Positions 8,535 through 17,279 of a stretch of DNA of 64,000 bases are shown in pieces. Each line of letters begins with the position of its first letter. Position 1 is the stretch's first letter. The DNA is from Butyrivibrio sp. WCD3002 (lineage in GTDB: Bacteria; Bacillota; Clostridia; Lachnospirales; Lachnospiraceae). The notes beneath the pieces were generated by a model that saw only the letters and a program-made list of their open reading frames with translations, was not told the origin of the DNA and did not search any database. The DNA lies in the NCBI RefSeq assembly GCF_000424265.1, contig NZ_AUJO01000002.1:45289-109288 (forward strand), read 5' to 3'. A program made the position numbers and the translations under genes.

Positions 8535-10129
8535 TTCCAGATATTCCCCCAAATTTCATTACACAGTTTAACAAGGTACTCTCTGGAGAATGAAGGATCC
8601 TGAGTCCTTATCTCATTCTCAGAAGCTAAAGCGTCAGTGTAATCAGAAAGCGGATAAACAGTTACATTCTGAGGGCCGCTCTCAACGTGGCAGACAACTG
8701 CTCTCACAGAATAATCCGATACCGCAATGTCGCCATTTTCATCCCTTGAAATAGTTACATTCGCCATACCTCCAAGCATGCGATTAGCGGTTCCGTCTCC
8801 TGTACCCGATGTCCAGTTCACGAAATTACCAAGTGAATAATAAACGAGCATGTCGCCATCGCCGTGATTATTGGTGATCCCATCCTTATTTTCAGTGATA
8901 AGCTCTATAGGCTCGATAACATGAGGATGTGTTCCAAGGACAAGGTCAGCACCATTTTTCCTGAAAACATCGGTCCATTTTTCCTGACTCTTGTCTATGC
9001 CAAGCTTGTATTCCGTTCCCCAGTGAGGACATACAACAGTGAAATCTGCGTTGTCTTCCGCGTATTTAAGGTCTGCAGCTACCTTGTTCTCATCAAGGGT
9101 ATCAACTATATGCGGCATATCGGAGGGAGCTGATATACCGTTTGTTCCAAAGGTGTAATTAAGTATCGCGATCCTGATACCATCCTTTTCAATGATATCT
9201 ATGTTCTCATACTCATCCTCAGTTTCGTTGATTCCAACAACAGTGATCTCAGGATGATTTTCCTCCCAATAATTTGTGGTATTCAGGATTCCCTTTTTGC
9301 CCTTATCAAGTGCATGGTTGGTGGCATGACATATAACGTCAAAGCCTGCATTTACAAGCGCATCTCCTATAGCATAGGGAGCATTGAAAGCAGGATAGCC
9401 GGAAACTCCAAGCTCCTCACCGCCAATGATCACCTCCTGGTTGACCATTGCAATGTCCGCTGCGCTTATTTCATCCTTTGTATGCTCAAAGATAAAGTCG
9501 AAGTTGTAGTCACCGTTTGTAGTCTTGGCTGCTTCCTCAACAGGTGTGTGAAGGAGAATATCTCCAACCATGAGAAGAGTTATGCCGTTTTCTGAAGTCG
9601 CAGCTGCAGTCCCTTCCTCAGCTTCTTCTATAGCATAAGAGGCTTCGTCATTATTGTCCGCCTTATCCTCACTGCTATCCTTGGTAGCCTCTGTTTCGTA
9701 GGCTGCACCCTCTTCCATTTCAGCATCATCAGTTTCGTAGGTGGCTTCCTCCGTCCATGCGGAAGCTTCTGTCTCGTAGGCTTCCTCAGTTGCTGTAGCC
9801 GCTTCCTCGTAGGTGGCAGATTCCATGGTGGATGAATTCTTTAGTCCGACAGTCCTTATTACACCGTAAGCCCCTGCTGCCACCAGAGCAAATACTGCTG
9901 CCTTTGTGGCAAAGCTCGTTACGAATTTGATGATCTCGGCTGAACCGGGCTTTTCCTTTTTCTTATTATCGAAGTTCTTATCTTCTACATCCGGCTCCGA
10001 TTCGCTGCTATCCTTAAAGATTGGCCCCTGATCAGCTGCCTTCGCCTGTGCTTCAATATTCTTAAGGATTCGGTTTTTCATCTCCTCGGAGACTTCGATA
10101 TTTTCCATGATTTCATTATACTTACTCAA
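8531..10129 (-). CDS. Anti-sigma-like membrane protein with extracellular CapA domain
   Basis: 532 residues. A cytoplasmic N-terminus (1-70) begins with a helix of the kind seen in ECF anti-sigma factors (VSEEMKNRILKNIEA), followed by a TM at about 72-95, an acidic Glu/Ala/Thr linker (100-180) and a CapA/PGA_cap metallophosphatase-like domain (182-532) with LLMVGDILLH, MVNQEVII, HATNHALDKG, CPHWGTEY and LGTHPHV. Its gene overlaps the ECF sigma gene by 8 bases, the usual sigma/anti-sigma arrangement. I infer that CapA faces outward as sensor or effector and the N-terminus holds the sigma factor; CapA proteins are otherwise linked to poly-gamma-glutamate or phosphate-ester chemistry. Anti-sigma function is inference, the CapA domain is not. 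Confidence 0.85.
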   Translation of the reverse strand: MSKYNEIMENIEVSEEMKNRILKNIEAQAKAADQGPIFKDSSESEPDVEDKNFDNKKKEKPGSAEIIKFVTSFATKAAVFALVAAGAYGVIRTVGLKNSSTMESATYEEAATATEEAYETEASAWTEEATYETDDAEMEEGAAYETEATKDSSEDKADNNDEASYAIEEAEEGTAAATSENGITLLMVGDILLHTPVEEAAKTTNGDYNFDFIFEHTKDEISAADIAMVNQEVIIGGEELGVSGYPAFNAPYAIGDALVNAGFDVICHATNHALDKGKKGILNTTNYWEENHPEITVVGINETEDEYENIDIIEKDGIRIAILNYTFGTNGISAPSDMPHIVDTLDENKVAADLKYAEDNADFTVVCPHWGTEYKLGIDKSQEKWTDVFRKNGADLVLGTHPHVIEPIELITENKDGITNNHGDGDMLVYYSLGNFVNWTSGTGDGTANRMLGGMANVTISRDENGDIAVSDYSVRAVVCHVESGPQNVTVYPLSDYTDALASENEIRTQDPSFSREYLVKLCNEIWGNIWK

Positions 10130-10760
10130 AATCGTATGCCTCCTTCAGAATATTTTTAAGCTGCAGTCTGCCTCTGTTTAAGTCAGATCTGACAGTTGAC
10201 TCGTTTCTTTTAAGAATCAGTGCTATGTCCTTTGTAGAATAACCCTCCTCGTAAAAAAGATGTATTACTTCTCTGTATTTGTCAGGGAGCTGCTTTACCG
10301 CATCCCAGATAAAGCTCAGATCTTCCTTGTTCTCAGCTATAAGCTCCTCTGAGAGCTCATCCGCTTTTCTGATATTGAGATAATCAATCTTATTCTTGCT
10401 GAGATTGACTGCTACTGTAAGGAGCCATGCCTTCTCATGCTTTTCATTTTCAAATGCGGGTGTGGTTTTGATATATCTGATCAGCGTATCCTGCAAAATA
10501 TCCTCGGCATCACTCATGTTGTGAAGATAGGAATATGCCAGTCTCAAAATTGAATTGCCGTATTTATCAAGATATCTTCCGGCATTTTTTGCTGCTTCCT
10601 CACTGCTAATGACTGCGGTTTTCGTGCTTTCTTCTATGCCATCTGCCATGAAAAGAATTCTGATCTTCTTATGCAGATTAGCTGCTGCCATCTTCAGTGC
10701 GTAGCGCGCATCATCAATGATTTCAAATATGATGTTCCTATGCAGTACGCATGTCCCCAT
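10122..10760 (-). CDS. ECF-type RNA polymerase sigma factor
   Basis: 212-residue sigma-70 family protein of ECF architecture. Region 2 is seen in LRLAYSYLHNMSDAEDILQD, and region 4 in QLPDKYREVIHLFYEEGYS followed by the helix-turn-helix TKDIALILKRNESTVRSDL. The N-terminal 40 residues are an extra extension; the start at 10760 is supported by AGGGGAG 7 bases upstream, whereas the internal Met (residue 38) has no ribosome site. It overlaps the putative anti-sigma/CapA gene and follows the VWA lipoprotein gene with an intervening hairpin. Likely autoregulated through the candidate ECF promoter at 12611-12642. Confidence 0.92.
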   Translation of the reverse strand: MGTCVLHRNIIFEIIDDARYALKMAAANLHKKIRILFMADGIEESTKTAVISSEEAAKNAGRYLDKYGNSILRLAYSYLHNMSDAEDILQDTLIRYIKTTPAFENEKHEKAWLLTVAVNLSKNKIDYLNIRKADELSEELIAENKEDLSFIWDAVKQLPDKYREVIHLFYEEGYSTKDIALILKRNESTVRSDLNRGRLQLKNILKEAYDFE

Positions 10761-10776
10761 GTTAACTCTCCCCTAA

Positions 10777-10809
10777 GGAAAGGCAGCCTTTATCTGAAGC
10801 TGCCCTTCC
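10777..10809 (-). terminator. hairpin between VWA and sigma genes (attenuator or weak terminator)
   Basis: GGAAAGGCAGC at 10777-10787 pairs with GCTGCCCTTCC at 10799-10809 (11 pairs, one G-U). Only two T residues follow on the minus strand before the sigma factor ribosome site, so partial termination or mRNA processing between the lipoprotein and sigma genes is more likely than full stop. Confidence 0.5.
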
Positions 10810-10839
10810 GCTAAATTCCACTGCATAGTATAACACGTA

Positions 10840-12567
10840 TTATGAGCGCTTTGCCATCATTCTTACCAGCTGGTTGAACTCATCCCTGTACTCATCTCTT
10901 GTGGAGAGCTTTTTGTAGTTATCGAGGATGTCATCATAGGATGCTGTTCCCTTGAACTGGCTGTCGCCAAGGATCATTGCAAACTCAGCAACCATGCCTG
11001 CAAATCTGATGTTCTCGCTGCCGTTGTTATCATAAGCGCTGTCATTTACTACGATAGAGAAAAGCTTGGACTTATCTGCATCGGGCTCCTTGTAGCGAAC
11101 ACTCACTGTTGCGTACTCATCGCTGAACTCTGTAGCGCATGTATCCACATTTGTTTTTCCATTCTGATACTTAAGTGAAATCTCTCCCTTGCTGCCTACG
11201 GGGATGATCTCATAAAGAGCTACTACGCTGTGGCCTGCTCCGATCTCGCCGCCGTCCTTTGTATCATCATTAAAATCTGCATCATCCATAATTCTGTTTT
11301 CATAACCGATAAGTCTGTATGCATTTACTCTTCCGGGATTGAACTCTACCTGGTACTTAACGTCCTTTGCGATCGTGATAAGTGTTGTGCCCATCTCATC
11401 AACCAGAACCTTTTTGCCCTCATAGAAGCTGTCGATGTATGAATAGTTGCCATTACCGCAATCGGCCAGCTTTTCAAGTCTGTCATCCTTGTAGTTGCCA
11501 TCGCCAAAGCCTAGAACTGATAAGAAAACTCCATCATCCTTCTTGCCTTCAATGAAGCGCTCAAGCTCTGCAGGGCTTGAAATACCTACGTTGAGGTCAC
11601 CGTCTGTTGCAAGGATAACTCTGTTTATTCCGTTTTCGATGTAATTGTCCTTAGCTATCTCATAAGCCTTCTGTATGCCTGCTTCGCCGTTTGTGCAGCC
11701 CTCAGCTACAAGACTGTCGATGGCCTTCTTAAGCTTTTTCTTATTGGACATGCTCTCACCTGAAAGAACAACTTTCTCGCATCCGGAATAGGTGACGATT
11801 GATATTGTTCCTTTGTCAGGAAGGTTGTCCACAAGCTCCTTGAAGCTCTTCTGTAAAAGAGGGAGCTTATCCTCGTCGCTCATGGAGCCCGATACATCAA
11901 TAAGGAAAACCAGGTTGCTCATGGGTGCTTCCTCAAGGTCTGTCTCCCTTGTTTTCATGCCTACAAACATCAGCTCGTGATCCTCGTTCCAGGGGCACTT
12001 TGAAATCTCTGTGGTGATGCCAAATTTCTCTCCTGCTCCCGGGCTATTGAGGTTATATGAAAAATAGTTGATGAACTCCTCGGGTCTTACTGCCTGGGTG
12101 TTTATCTCATTAAGTGTGTAGCCATCCTCGATCATTCTGCGAATGTTGGTGTAGGATGCTGTGTCCACATCTGCCGCAAAGGTTGAAAGAGGATTTGTTG
12201 CTACAAGGTTGTAGCCGTTCTCTTCAGGCTTGTCGTAGGACTCTGTGTTAGGCTCTGTGTAAAAATAATCAGGATAGTAGCTGTAAACATCTGTGCATTC
12301 CTCCGCAGCTTCGCAGTCGAAGGTCTCCTCGGTGTTGCTGCCAAAAAGGCTCTTTGCGCTGCCAACCGGTGCGTAGGATTCTGAAGGCTCTGCCTCAGTG
12401 CAGGCATATTCATCTGCATTATCTCCATAGTACTGTGTTGTGGTTTCTGAAGCTGTAGCAGGGCTCTCAGTCGCTGCTGTTTCAGATGCTTTTCCGCAGC
12501 CGTAAAGGCTTCCTGTTAAAACTGTTCCACATAAAATAACCGGTGCAAATCTCATTTTTCTACTCAT
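10840..12567 (-). CDS. YfbK-like von Willebrand factor A lipoprotein
   Basis: 575-residue exported lipoprotein: signal peptide with lipobox LTGSLYGC (Cys24), a low-complexity region, the family N-terminal domain (NPLSTFAADVDTASYTNIRR, about 126-145), a VWA domain with an intact MIDAS (DVSGS at 224-228, later TDGD), and the C-terminal YfbK extension. Such proteins are recurrently encoded next to ECF sigma factors. It is the first gene of the leftward cluster that continues with the sigma factor, CapA/anti-sigma and GH25. Ribosome site GGAGGGAG precedes the ATG. Ligand unknown; a metal-dependent protein or glycan contact at the cell surface is a family-based expectation. Confidence 0.93.
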   Translation of the reverse strand: MSRKMRFAPVILCGTVLTGSLYGCGKASETAATESPATASETTTQYYGDNADEYACTEAEPSESYAPVGSAKSLFGSNTEETFDCEAAEECTDVYSYYPDYFYTEPNTESYDKPEENGYNLVATNPLSTFAADVDTASYTNIRRMIEDGYTLNEINTQAVRPEEFINYFSYNLNSPGAGEKFGITTEISKCPWNEDHELMFVGMKTRETDLEEAPMSNLVFLIDVSGSMSDEDKLPLLQKSFKELVDNLPDKGTISIVTYSGCEKVVLSGESMSNKKKLKKAIDSLVAEGCTNGEAGIQKAYEIAKDNYIENGINRVILATDGDLNVGISSPAELERFIEGKKDDGVFLSVLGFGDGNYKDDRLEKLADCGNGNYSYIDSFYEGKKVLVDEMGTTLITIAKDVKYQVEFNPGRVNAYRLIGYENRIMDDADFNDDTKDGGEIGAGHSVVALYEIIPVGSKGEISLKYQNGKTNVDTCATEFSDEYATVSVRYKEPDADKSKLFSIVVNDSAYDNNGSENIRFAGMVAEFAMILGDSQFKGTASYDDILDNYKKLSTRDEYRDEFNQLVRMMAKRS

Positions 12568-12610
12568 AACTTTCTCCCTCCGTTTAGAGCTTTATTTTTG
12601 CTGTTCTACT

Positions 12611-12642
12611 CTATATACAGATGGGCATCGAAAAATGTTGCA
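12611..12642 (-). promoter_or_regulatory. ECF-sigma-type promoter candidate before the VWA gene
   Basis: On the minus strand a TGCAAC box (12637-12642) is followed after about 13 bases by CATCTGTATATAG (12611-12623). GCAAC-type -35 boxes are typical of ECF regulons, and the site lies 44-75 bases ahead of the lipoprotein ATG. I infer autoregulation by the sigma factor encoded in the same cluster. Confidence 0.5.
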
Positions 12643-12698
12643 CCGGTTATAAAAATTTTTTTACTTTTTTATTTGATTTTGAATCTCTTCAGTAAAAA

Positions 12699-12971
12699 TC
12701 AGCCTTTCTTGAATTTGAACTTAGCGTTCTTAGCTCCTGCCTTCTTGATCATCTTAACTGCATTATCGTAGGTTTTCTTATCCTTGCAGATAATAGTGAT
12801 GGTCGCCTTACTGCTTATACCCTTAAAGCTCTTTGCGCCAACACTCTTAAGATCATTGGCGTTAATTGTTATTTTCTTCAGATTTTCGCAGTCGGTGAAT
12901 GCTCCTGCGCAAATCTTCTGTATGGGGGCACTTATAAGTACAGAACAGAATTGAACATATTTTATAAACAT
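12699..12971 (-). pseudogene. orphan 3' fragment of a BspA-like leucine-rich repeat gene
   Basis: The 90-codon frame starts with an ATG that directly follows the NUDIX stop codon in the same reading frame. From about residue 16 it matches the C-terminal end of the 1362-residue protein at 32877-36965: AGAFTDCENLKKITI aligns with the BspA repeat AEAFSGCKKLSGVTV, and IICKDKKTYDNAVKMIKKAG with IVCKDKKTYNKLVKLFKKAG, both ending in KFKFKKG or KFKFRKG. There is no signal peptide and less than two repeats, so I read it as a relic of a lost paralogue, not a functional secreted protein. Confidence 0.75.
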
Positions 12972-13451
12972 TTAACCATTGCGCTGTACCAGATTTTTAC
13001 CATCAAGCACTGCTTCCGTCAGCTTATCACCGTCGTAAGTCAGCTTTAGTGAAAAGAAGGGCTGCTCCGGATTGCTGATAAGCTTTAGGAAAATCAGATC
13101 TCCCTCCCAGAGGTTGAGCTTACTTACAGCTTCCATGGGTACCCATTCAAGAGTGCCCTCATCACAGTCTTTTAATTCACCCTCAAAATCATCCGAGGTA
13201 AAAAGGCACATATACTCTGTGAGGTCTCCGGCGCAAAAGGTCACAATCGCTCTAAACCTTGCTGATCTGAGAGTCAGTCCCGTCTCTTCAAGGACTTCTC
13301 TTTTTACGCAGTCATCAGGGCTCTCACCCTTTTCAAGATGACCTCCCGGGGCTATCCACTTGCCCACATTTATATCGTTCTTTTTCTTTACGCGATGAAG
13401 CATCAGGTATTTGCCTTCATGCTCGATGTAACAAAGAGTTGTGATTTCCAT
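12972..13451 (-). CDS. NUDIX hydrolase (MutT-like)
   Basis: 159-residue NUDIX pyrophosphohydrolase of the 8-oxo-dGTP diphosphatase-like group; the full Nudix box is GGHLEKGESPDDCVKREVLE followed by ETGL, matching GX5EX7REUXEEXGU. It probably hydrolyses oxidised or surplus nucleotides in the cytosol. A good ribosome site (AGGAGATC) precedes the ATG and abuts the T-run of the upstream transporter terminator. The stop is followed immediately and in frame by the BspA-like orphan fragment, so any stop-codon readthrough would make a fusion. Confidence 0.92.
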   Translation of the reverse strand: MEITTLCYIEHEGKYLMLHRVKKKNDINVGKWIAPGGHLEKGESPDDCVKREVLEETGLTLRSARFRAIVTFCAGDLTEYMCLFTSDDFEGELKDCDEGTLEWVPMEAVSKLNLWEGDLIFLKLISNPEQPFFSLKLTYDGDKLTEAVLDGKNLVQRNG

Positions 13452-13463
13452 TTTGATCTCCTA

Positions 13464-13504
13464 TAAAAAACGCCACAGACAGTATCAATTTTACTATCTG
13501 TGGC
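13464..13504 (-). terminator. intrinsic terminator of the NSS transporter gene
   Basis: Minus strand: GCCACAGATAGTA (13492-13504) pairs with the arm at 13472-13484 (one G-U pair), then TTTTTT. It separates the transporter from the NUDIX gene. Confidence 0.85.
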
Positions 13505-13517
13505 AACAATAAACAAA

Positions 13518-14885
13518 TCAAAAACTTATAAGTCCAAGAACAGATGCAACTGAACTGAACAGAATGATGATTACGAAAAGCGGGCAAAGGTATTTGATCA
13601 TAAATCCAAATATAGCTCTTCTTCTGAAAGGATGACCATTCTGCATAACCTCTTCATCAATCTTACTAAGTCCCATGTGATAAACTACCAAGATACAGGT
13701 AGCAAATGCTGCAATAGGCATCATCACAGAGTTTGTAAGGAAATCAAAGAAATCAAGGAACTGCATACCAAATATAGTCACATTAGCAAGAGGACCGTTT
13801 CCAAGTGATGAAAGACTTCCAAGTATGATCATGACAACTGCCATTACAACTGTGCCCTTTCTTCTGCTCCATCCAAACTCATCGGAAAAAGTAGAAACGC
13901 AGCTCTCTGTAAGAGCGATGGCACTTGTTACAGCTGCAAAAAGTACAAGGGCAAAGAAAAGAACTCCTATATATCTTCCAAAGCCCATGCTTGCAAAAAT
14001 CTTAGGCATGGTAATGAACATAAGTGAAGGGCCTGCCTTAAGTGTCTCAGGATCTCCGCCCGAAAAAGCAAATACAGCAGGGATGATCATAAGGCTTGCA
14101 AGTATAGCGATGGCAGTATCGAAGAACTCTACCTGTCTTGTTGAATCCTCAATGCTTACCTCATCTTTTACATAGGAACCAAAGGTAATAAGGATACCCA
14201 TAGCAATTGAAAGTGAGTAAAACATCTGTCCCATGGCAGAAACCACTGTCATCCATGAGAAGTTCTCCATGTTAGGTACAAGCATGTACTTAACGCCTTC
14301 AAGAGCTCCGGGACGTGTAACGGAATACACGCAGATAACAATTGCCAATACCACAAGTATAGGCATCATGAATTTTGATACTCTCTCAATACCGTTTCTA
14401 ACACCCATGAAAATAACTATTAAAACCATGAGCATGAAAACAATAAACCAAATCTCAGCTTCTGCACCGTTTGAGATAAAGTCCACAAAAAATGTGTCAG
14501 TAGCAATGTCCTTCGCTTCACTTCTAAAGTATTCAAATAAGTATTTGCAAACCCACCCGCCGATAACCGAGTAGTAAGGTACGATCAGCATAGGGATTAT
14601 AGCATTCATCCATCCGCCAAGTCGCATTGCATTAGTTCCGCCAAGGGATCTGAATGCACTTACAGGACTCTTTTTCGTAGTGCGTCCTATTGCTGTCTCA
14701 GCGATGATCATTGTGTAACCAAAAGTAAGTGCAAGAACTATATATACGAGAAGGAAAATTCCTCCGCCATATTTTGCACAAAGATAAGGGAATCTCCAAA
14801 TATTTCCCAAACCTACAGATGCTCCCGCAGCAGCGAGCACAAAACCAATTTTTCCTGAAAATGAGCTGCGATGTTCGTGTTCCAA
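13518..14885 (-). CDS. Sodium-dependent neurotransmitter:symporter-family (NSS) transporter
   Basis: About 455 residues with 11-12 TM segments. The LeuT-family N-terminal signature is present: FSGKIGFVLAAAGASVGLGN then IWRFPYL, whose TM1 unwound GLGNIWRFP forms the substrate and sodium site. It should import an amino acid or related amine with sodium. No ATG precedes the conserved region; an AGGAGG site at 14896-14901 points to a TTG at 14891 or 14885 (4 or 10 bases away). I give the latter, which yields MEHEHRSSFSGK, the common form in Firmicutes. It has its own terminator and is probably monocistronic. Confidence 0.92.
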   Translation of the reverse strand: MEHEHRSSFSGKIGFVLAAAGASVGLGNIWRFPYLCAKYGGGIFLLVYIVLALTFGYTMIIAETAIGRTTKKSPVSAFRSLGGTNAMRLGGWMNAIIPMLIVPYYSVIGGWVCKYLFEYFRSEAKDIATDTFFVDFISNGAEAEIWFIVFMLMVLIVIFMGVRNGIERVSKFMMPILVVLAIVICVYSVTRPGALEGVKYMLVPNMENFSWMTVVSAMGQMFYSLSIAMGILITFGSYVKDEVSIEDSTRQVEFFDTAIAILASLMIIPAVFAFSGGDPETLKAGPSLMFITMPKIFASMGFGRYIGVLFFALVLFAAVTSAIALTESCVSTFSDEFGWSRRKGTVVMAVVMIILGSLSSLGNGPLANVTIFGMQFLDFFDFLTNSVMMPIAAFATCILVVYHMGLSKIDEEVMQNGHPFRRRAIFGFMIKYLCPLFVIIILFSSVASVLGLISF

Positions 14886-14980
14886 AATCAAATGTCCTCC
14901 TGTCAAAAACAATATCGGATAACATTATATCAGATAGAGTTTCTTTTTCATAGAAAAATATAGTTTAGTATATATTTCAA

Positions 14981-15031
14981 ATAAAAAGAGGGATTAGCTC
15001 ATTATCTAAAGCGAATACCCTCTCTTTTTAT
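14981..15031 (-). terminator. intrinsic terminator of the first BspA-like gene
   Basis: On the minus strand AAAAAGAGAGGG and its near complement CCCTCTTTTTATTT frame a loop of about 25 bases, 53 bases after the stop codon at 15084. Confidence 0.65.
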
Positions 15032-15083
15032 CACTTAGTTTCTATTGTCACGAGAATATACTAAGCATTTTAATTGTCTTTAA

Positions 15084-16943
15084 TTACTTGGTAATCTTTG
15101 AACCATTGTCTCTCTTACCCTTTAAGAGCTTGGTGTAAGAAGGAATTGATTTCTTAGGAACCTTGAAGGATGCACCCTTCTTAATCTTCTTAAATGCCTT
15201 GGAACCAATCTTCTTTACTTTCTGTCCCTTGAAGGTAACCTTCTTAAGCTTAGGACAATTGAAGAATGCCTTCTTGCCAATCTTTGCAACGTTCTTACCG
15301 ATTGTAACCTTTGTAAGATTCTTGCAGCCTGTAAATGCGCTGTCACCAATCTCTGTGATGCTATTACCTATTGTAAGGCTCTTTATAGCACTTCCCTTAA
15401 AGGCGTTATTTGCAATCCTTGTTACAGCGTAGCTCTTGCCACCGATGGTAACATTAGCAGGAACACTGAAGTTACCTGTTGTTGTACTTGCTGTCGAAAG
15501 AGTTGCATTTTCTCCATCAATCTTATAAGTTGCGTTGTTTAATGTAACCTCTGTCTCTGCTACAGGATCCTCAACCTTTTGGGTTTCTTCCTGCTTCTTA
15601 GCAGATTCTTCCTGTTTGTTCTGCTCTGAAGTTTCTGAAGCCTGCTTCTTGAACTTGAATTTAAGAGGAGTGTAATATCCGTCACCATCATTTTCAGCAA
15701 ATTTTTTTGCTTTTTCATTCAGTTCAAGAGCAAATTCATCTCCACAATCACAGGTATCAAGCTGACTGATTATAAGTTTATTATTCTTAATCGCAACTGC
15801 GATATCATACTTATCATCGTTTGAATTTAAATTGTAGAATACCAAATTGCCTTCAGAAACTTTCTGATCTGAAAAGGAAATCTGCTCAGGTAAACCATAA
15901 TTTCCCCTATCTGATGCTAATACGAGCGTATCATACAGAAACAATGCATAAGCGTACTGTGTGTCGTTATTAAGATTAAATAAAAAATCACCTTTATTAA
16001 AATCGATTGATAATTCACCCATGTTATATTGCAGTTCATACATATATATGTATACTGTACTATAATACTCGCTTCCAGTCTCATCTAAAGCTTGCTTTTC
16101 CTCCCCTGTCAGTTTCAAAGTCCAACCAGGTGAATCAGTAAGGGCATAAAGTTCACTGAATACATAGTAATTATCGTACTTTGTTACAGTAAAATCATAC
16201 TTATTATCCCTATCCATATCGAAAGACATCTCTACAACCTGACTGCCGGAAGAAGTATATTTTTTAACTTGTGAGCCTATCCTGCCTGCATCGGCTGCGG
16301 CATTTAAGGCATTTACAATTCTCTCTGCGATTACTTTTTCCTCATCGCTTTTATACTCTACATCACCCACAGTTAAGTCTAAAGTACACTCGCCCTGATC
16401 CTTGGATTTTGCAAGTTTATAACTATAGTTGAAGCTTTCACCTGTATTTACCCTGATGGGCGACATGGGTAAAGTTATACAATCTTCTCCCTCTCGTGGA
16501 ATGATAGTAGTATAAGGCCAATTAAATTCTTTATTACTATAATTCGTTAAAGACTTAACTTCCACCTTGCAGCTATAGGCCGTGCCTTTCTGAAAAGCAT
16601 TTTGGGGTATCAACAGCCTATTTGAAGCATAGTTTTCCCCACTGGAAATCCTGAATAGAAAAGTCACCACGTATTTACGATTTCCAACCGTCTTCACACA
16701 TCTAGCTTCAACGCTGGTATCGCCCAATGTGTAACTTACAGTTGTATCATCGGTGGCCTTAACCACCCTTTCCACATATTCTCTAAACTTCTCCCCGCTC
16801 TTGAATTTGTAAAGTGATAACGTGACTGCCGTCTCACTCTCATCTATAACCACCCCATCATCTGCTGCATATGCTCTGATTCCCACAGTGCAAAATAGCA
16901 GCATAAACGCTAATGACAAATACAACGACAATTTTCTTAACAT
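15084..16943 (-). CDS. Secreted BspA-like leucine-rich-repeat protein (paralogue 1)
   Basis: 619-residue exported protein: signal peptide ending near IRAYAAD, a unique N-terminal region of about 400 residues, a Lys/Glu linker, then BspA/TpLRR repeats (FKGSAIKSLTIGNSITEIGD, AFTGCKNLTKVTIGKNV, AFFNCPKLKKVTFKG) and a basic tail (KKGASFKVPKKSIPSYTK). The start is the ATG at 16943 with GGAGGAAGG upstream; the frame is open another 144 bases, but through the hairpin-repeat array. The C-terminal 150 residues nearly equal those of the gene at 17280-18746, including a 110-base identical DNA block. Such repeats usually bind host, fibre or cell-surface ligands; the role here is unknown. Confidence 0.88.
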   Translation of the reverse strand: MLRKLSLYLSLAFMLLFCTVGIRAYAADDGVVIDESETAVTLSLYKFKSGEKFREYVERVVKATDDTTVSYTLGDTSVEARCVKTVGNRKYVVTFLFRISSGENYASNRLLIPQNAFQKGTAYSCKVEVKSLTNYSNKEFNWPYTTIIPREGEDCITLPMSPIRVNTGESFNYSYKLAKSKDQGECTLDLTVGDVEYKSDEEKVIAERIVNALNAAADAGRIGSQVKKYTSSGSQVVEMSFDMDRDNKYDFTVTKYDNYYVFSELYALTDSPGWTLKLTGEEKQALDETGSEYYSTVYIYMYELQYNMGELSIDFNKGDFLFNLNNDTQYAYALFLYDTLVLASDRGNYGLPEQISFSDQKVSEGNLVFYNLNSNDDKYDIAVAIKNNKLIISQLDTCDCGDEFALELNEKAKKFAENDGDGYYTPLKFKFKKQASETSEQNKQEESAKKQEETQKVEDPVAETEVTLNNATYKIDGENATLSTASTTTGNFSVPANVTIGGKSYAVTRIANNAFKGSAIKSLTIGNSITEIGDSAFTGCKNLTKVTIGKNVAKIGKKAFFNCPKLKKVTFKGQKVKKIGSKAFKKIKKGASFKVPKKSIPSYTKLLKGKRDNGSKITK

Positions 16944-16962
16944 AACCCTTCCTCCTGTTTTA

Positions 16963-17193
16963 TTACGGGTAAAATATTGTTTTTCTTTTTTCATCCCCGT
17001 AATTTTTAGCCATTTTTCCGCCATTCTTACGTGGATGAATCTCATTTCTCTAAGCACCCCCGTAATCCTGAGCCTTTTTTCCGCCAATCTTACGTGGATA
17101 AATCACATTTTCCCATTCATCCCCGTAATCCACTTCACCATTTCCTGATTTTCTTACGTGGATAAATATTGTTTTTTCACGATACCCACGTAA
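16963..17193 (-). repeat. array of four 64-bp hairpin-bearing repeats upstream of a BspA-like gene
   Basis: Four units start at 16963, 17027, 17090 and 17154 (63-64 base period). Each contains an inverted pair TTACGKGG ... CCACGTAA or CCCCGTAA about 22-24 bases apart (hairpins 16963-17002, 17027-17065, 17090-17128, 17154-17193), and neighbouring units share GGCGGAAAAA between hairpins. They fill nearly all of the 336-base gap between the two BspA-like genes and would lie in the leader of paralogue 1. All are diverged copies, not identical. A role as protein-binding sites, RNA structure or a degenerated mobile repeat is open. Confidence 0.8.
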
Positions 17194-17279
17194 TTCAAAA
17201 CAGCAACTGTAAAAAACTAAAAAGCAGCTAATGATTGACCGACCTTCCATAAATCATTTGACACTACCAAAAACACCTC

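Noticed and set aside
17050-17250. A 66-codon frame across the hairpin-repeat array
   Set aside because: Codes only the repeat units; the real gene starts at 16943 with a strong ribosome site.
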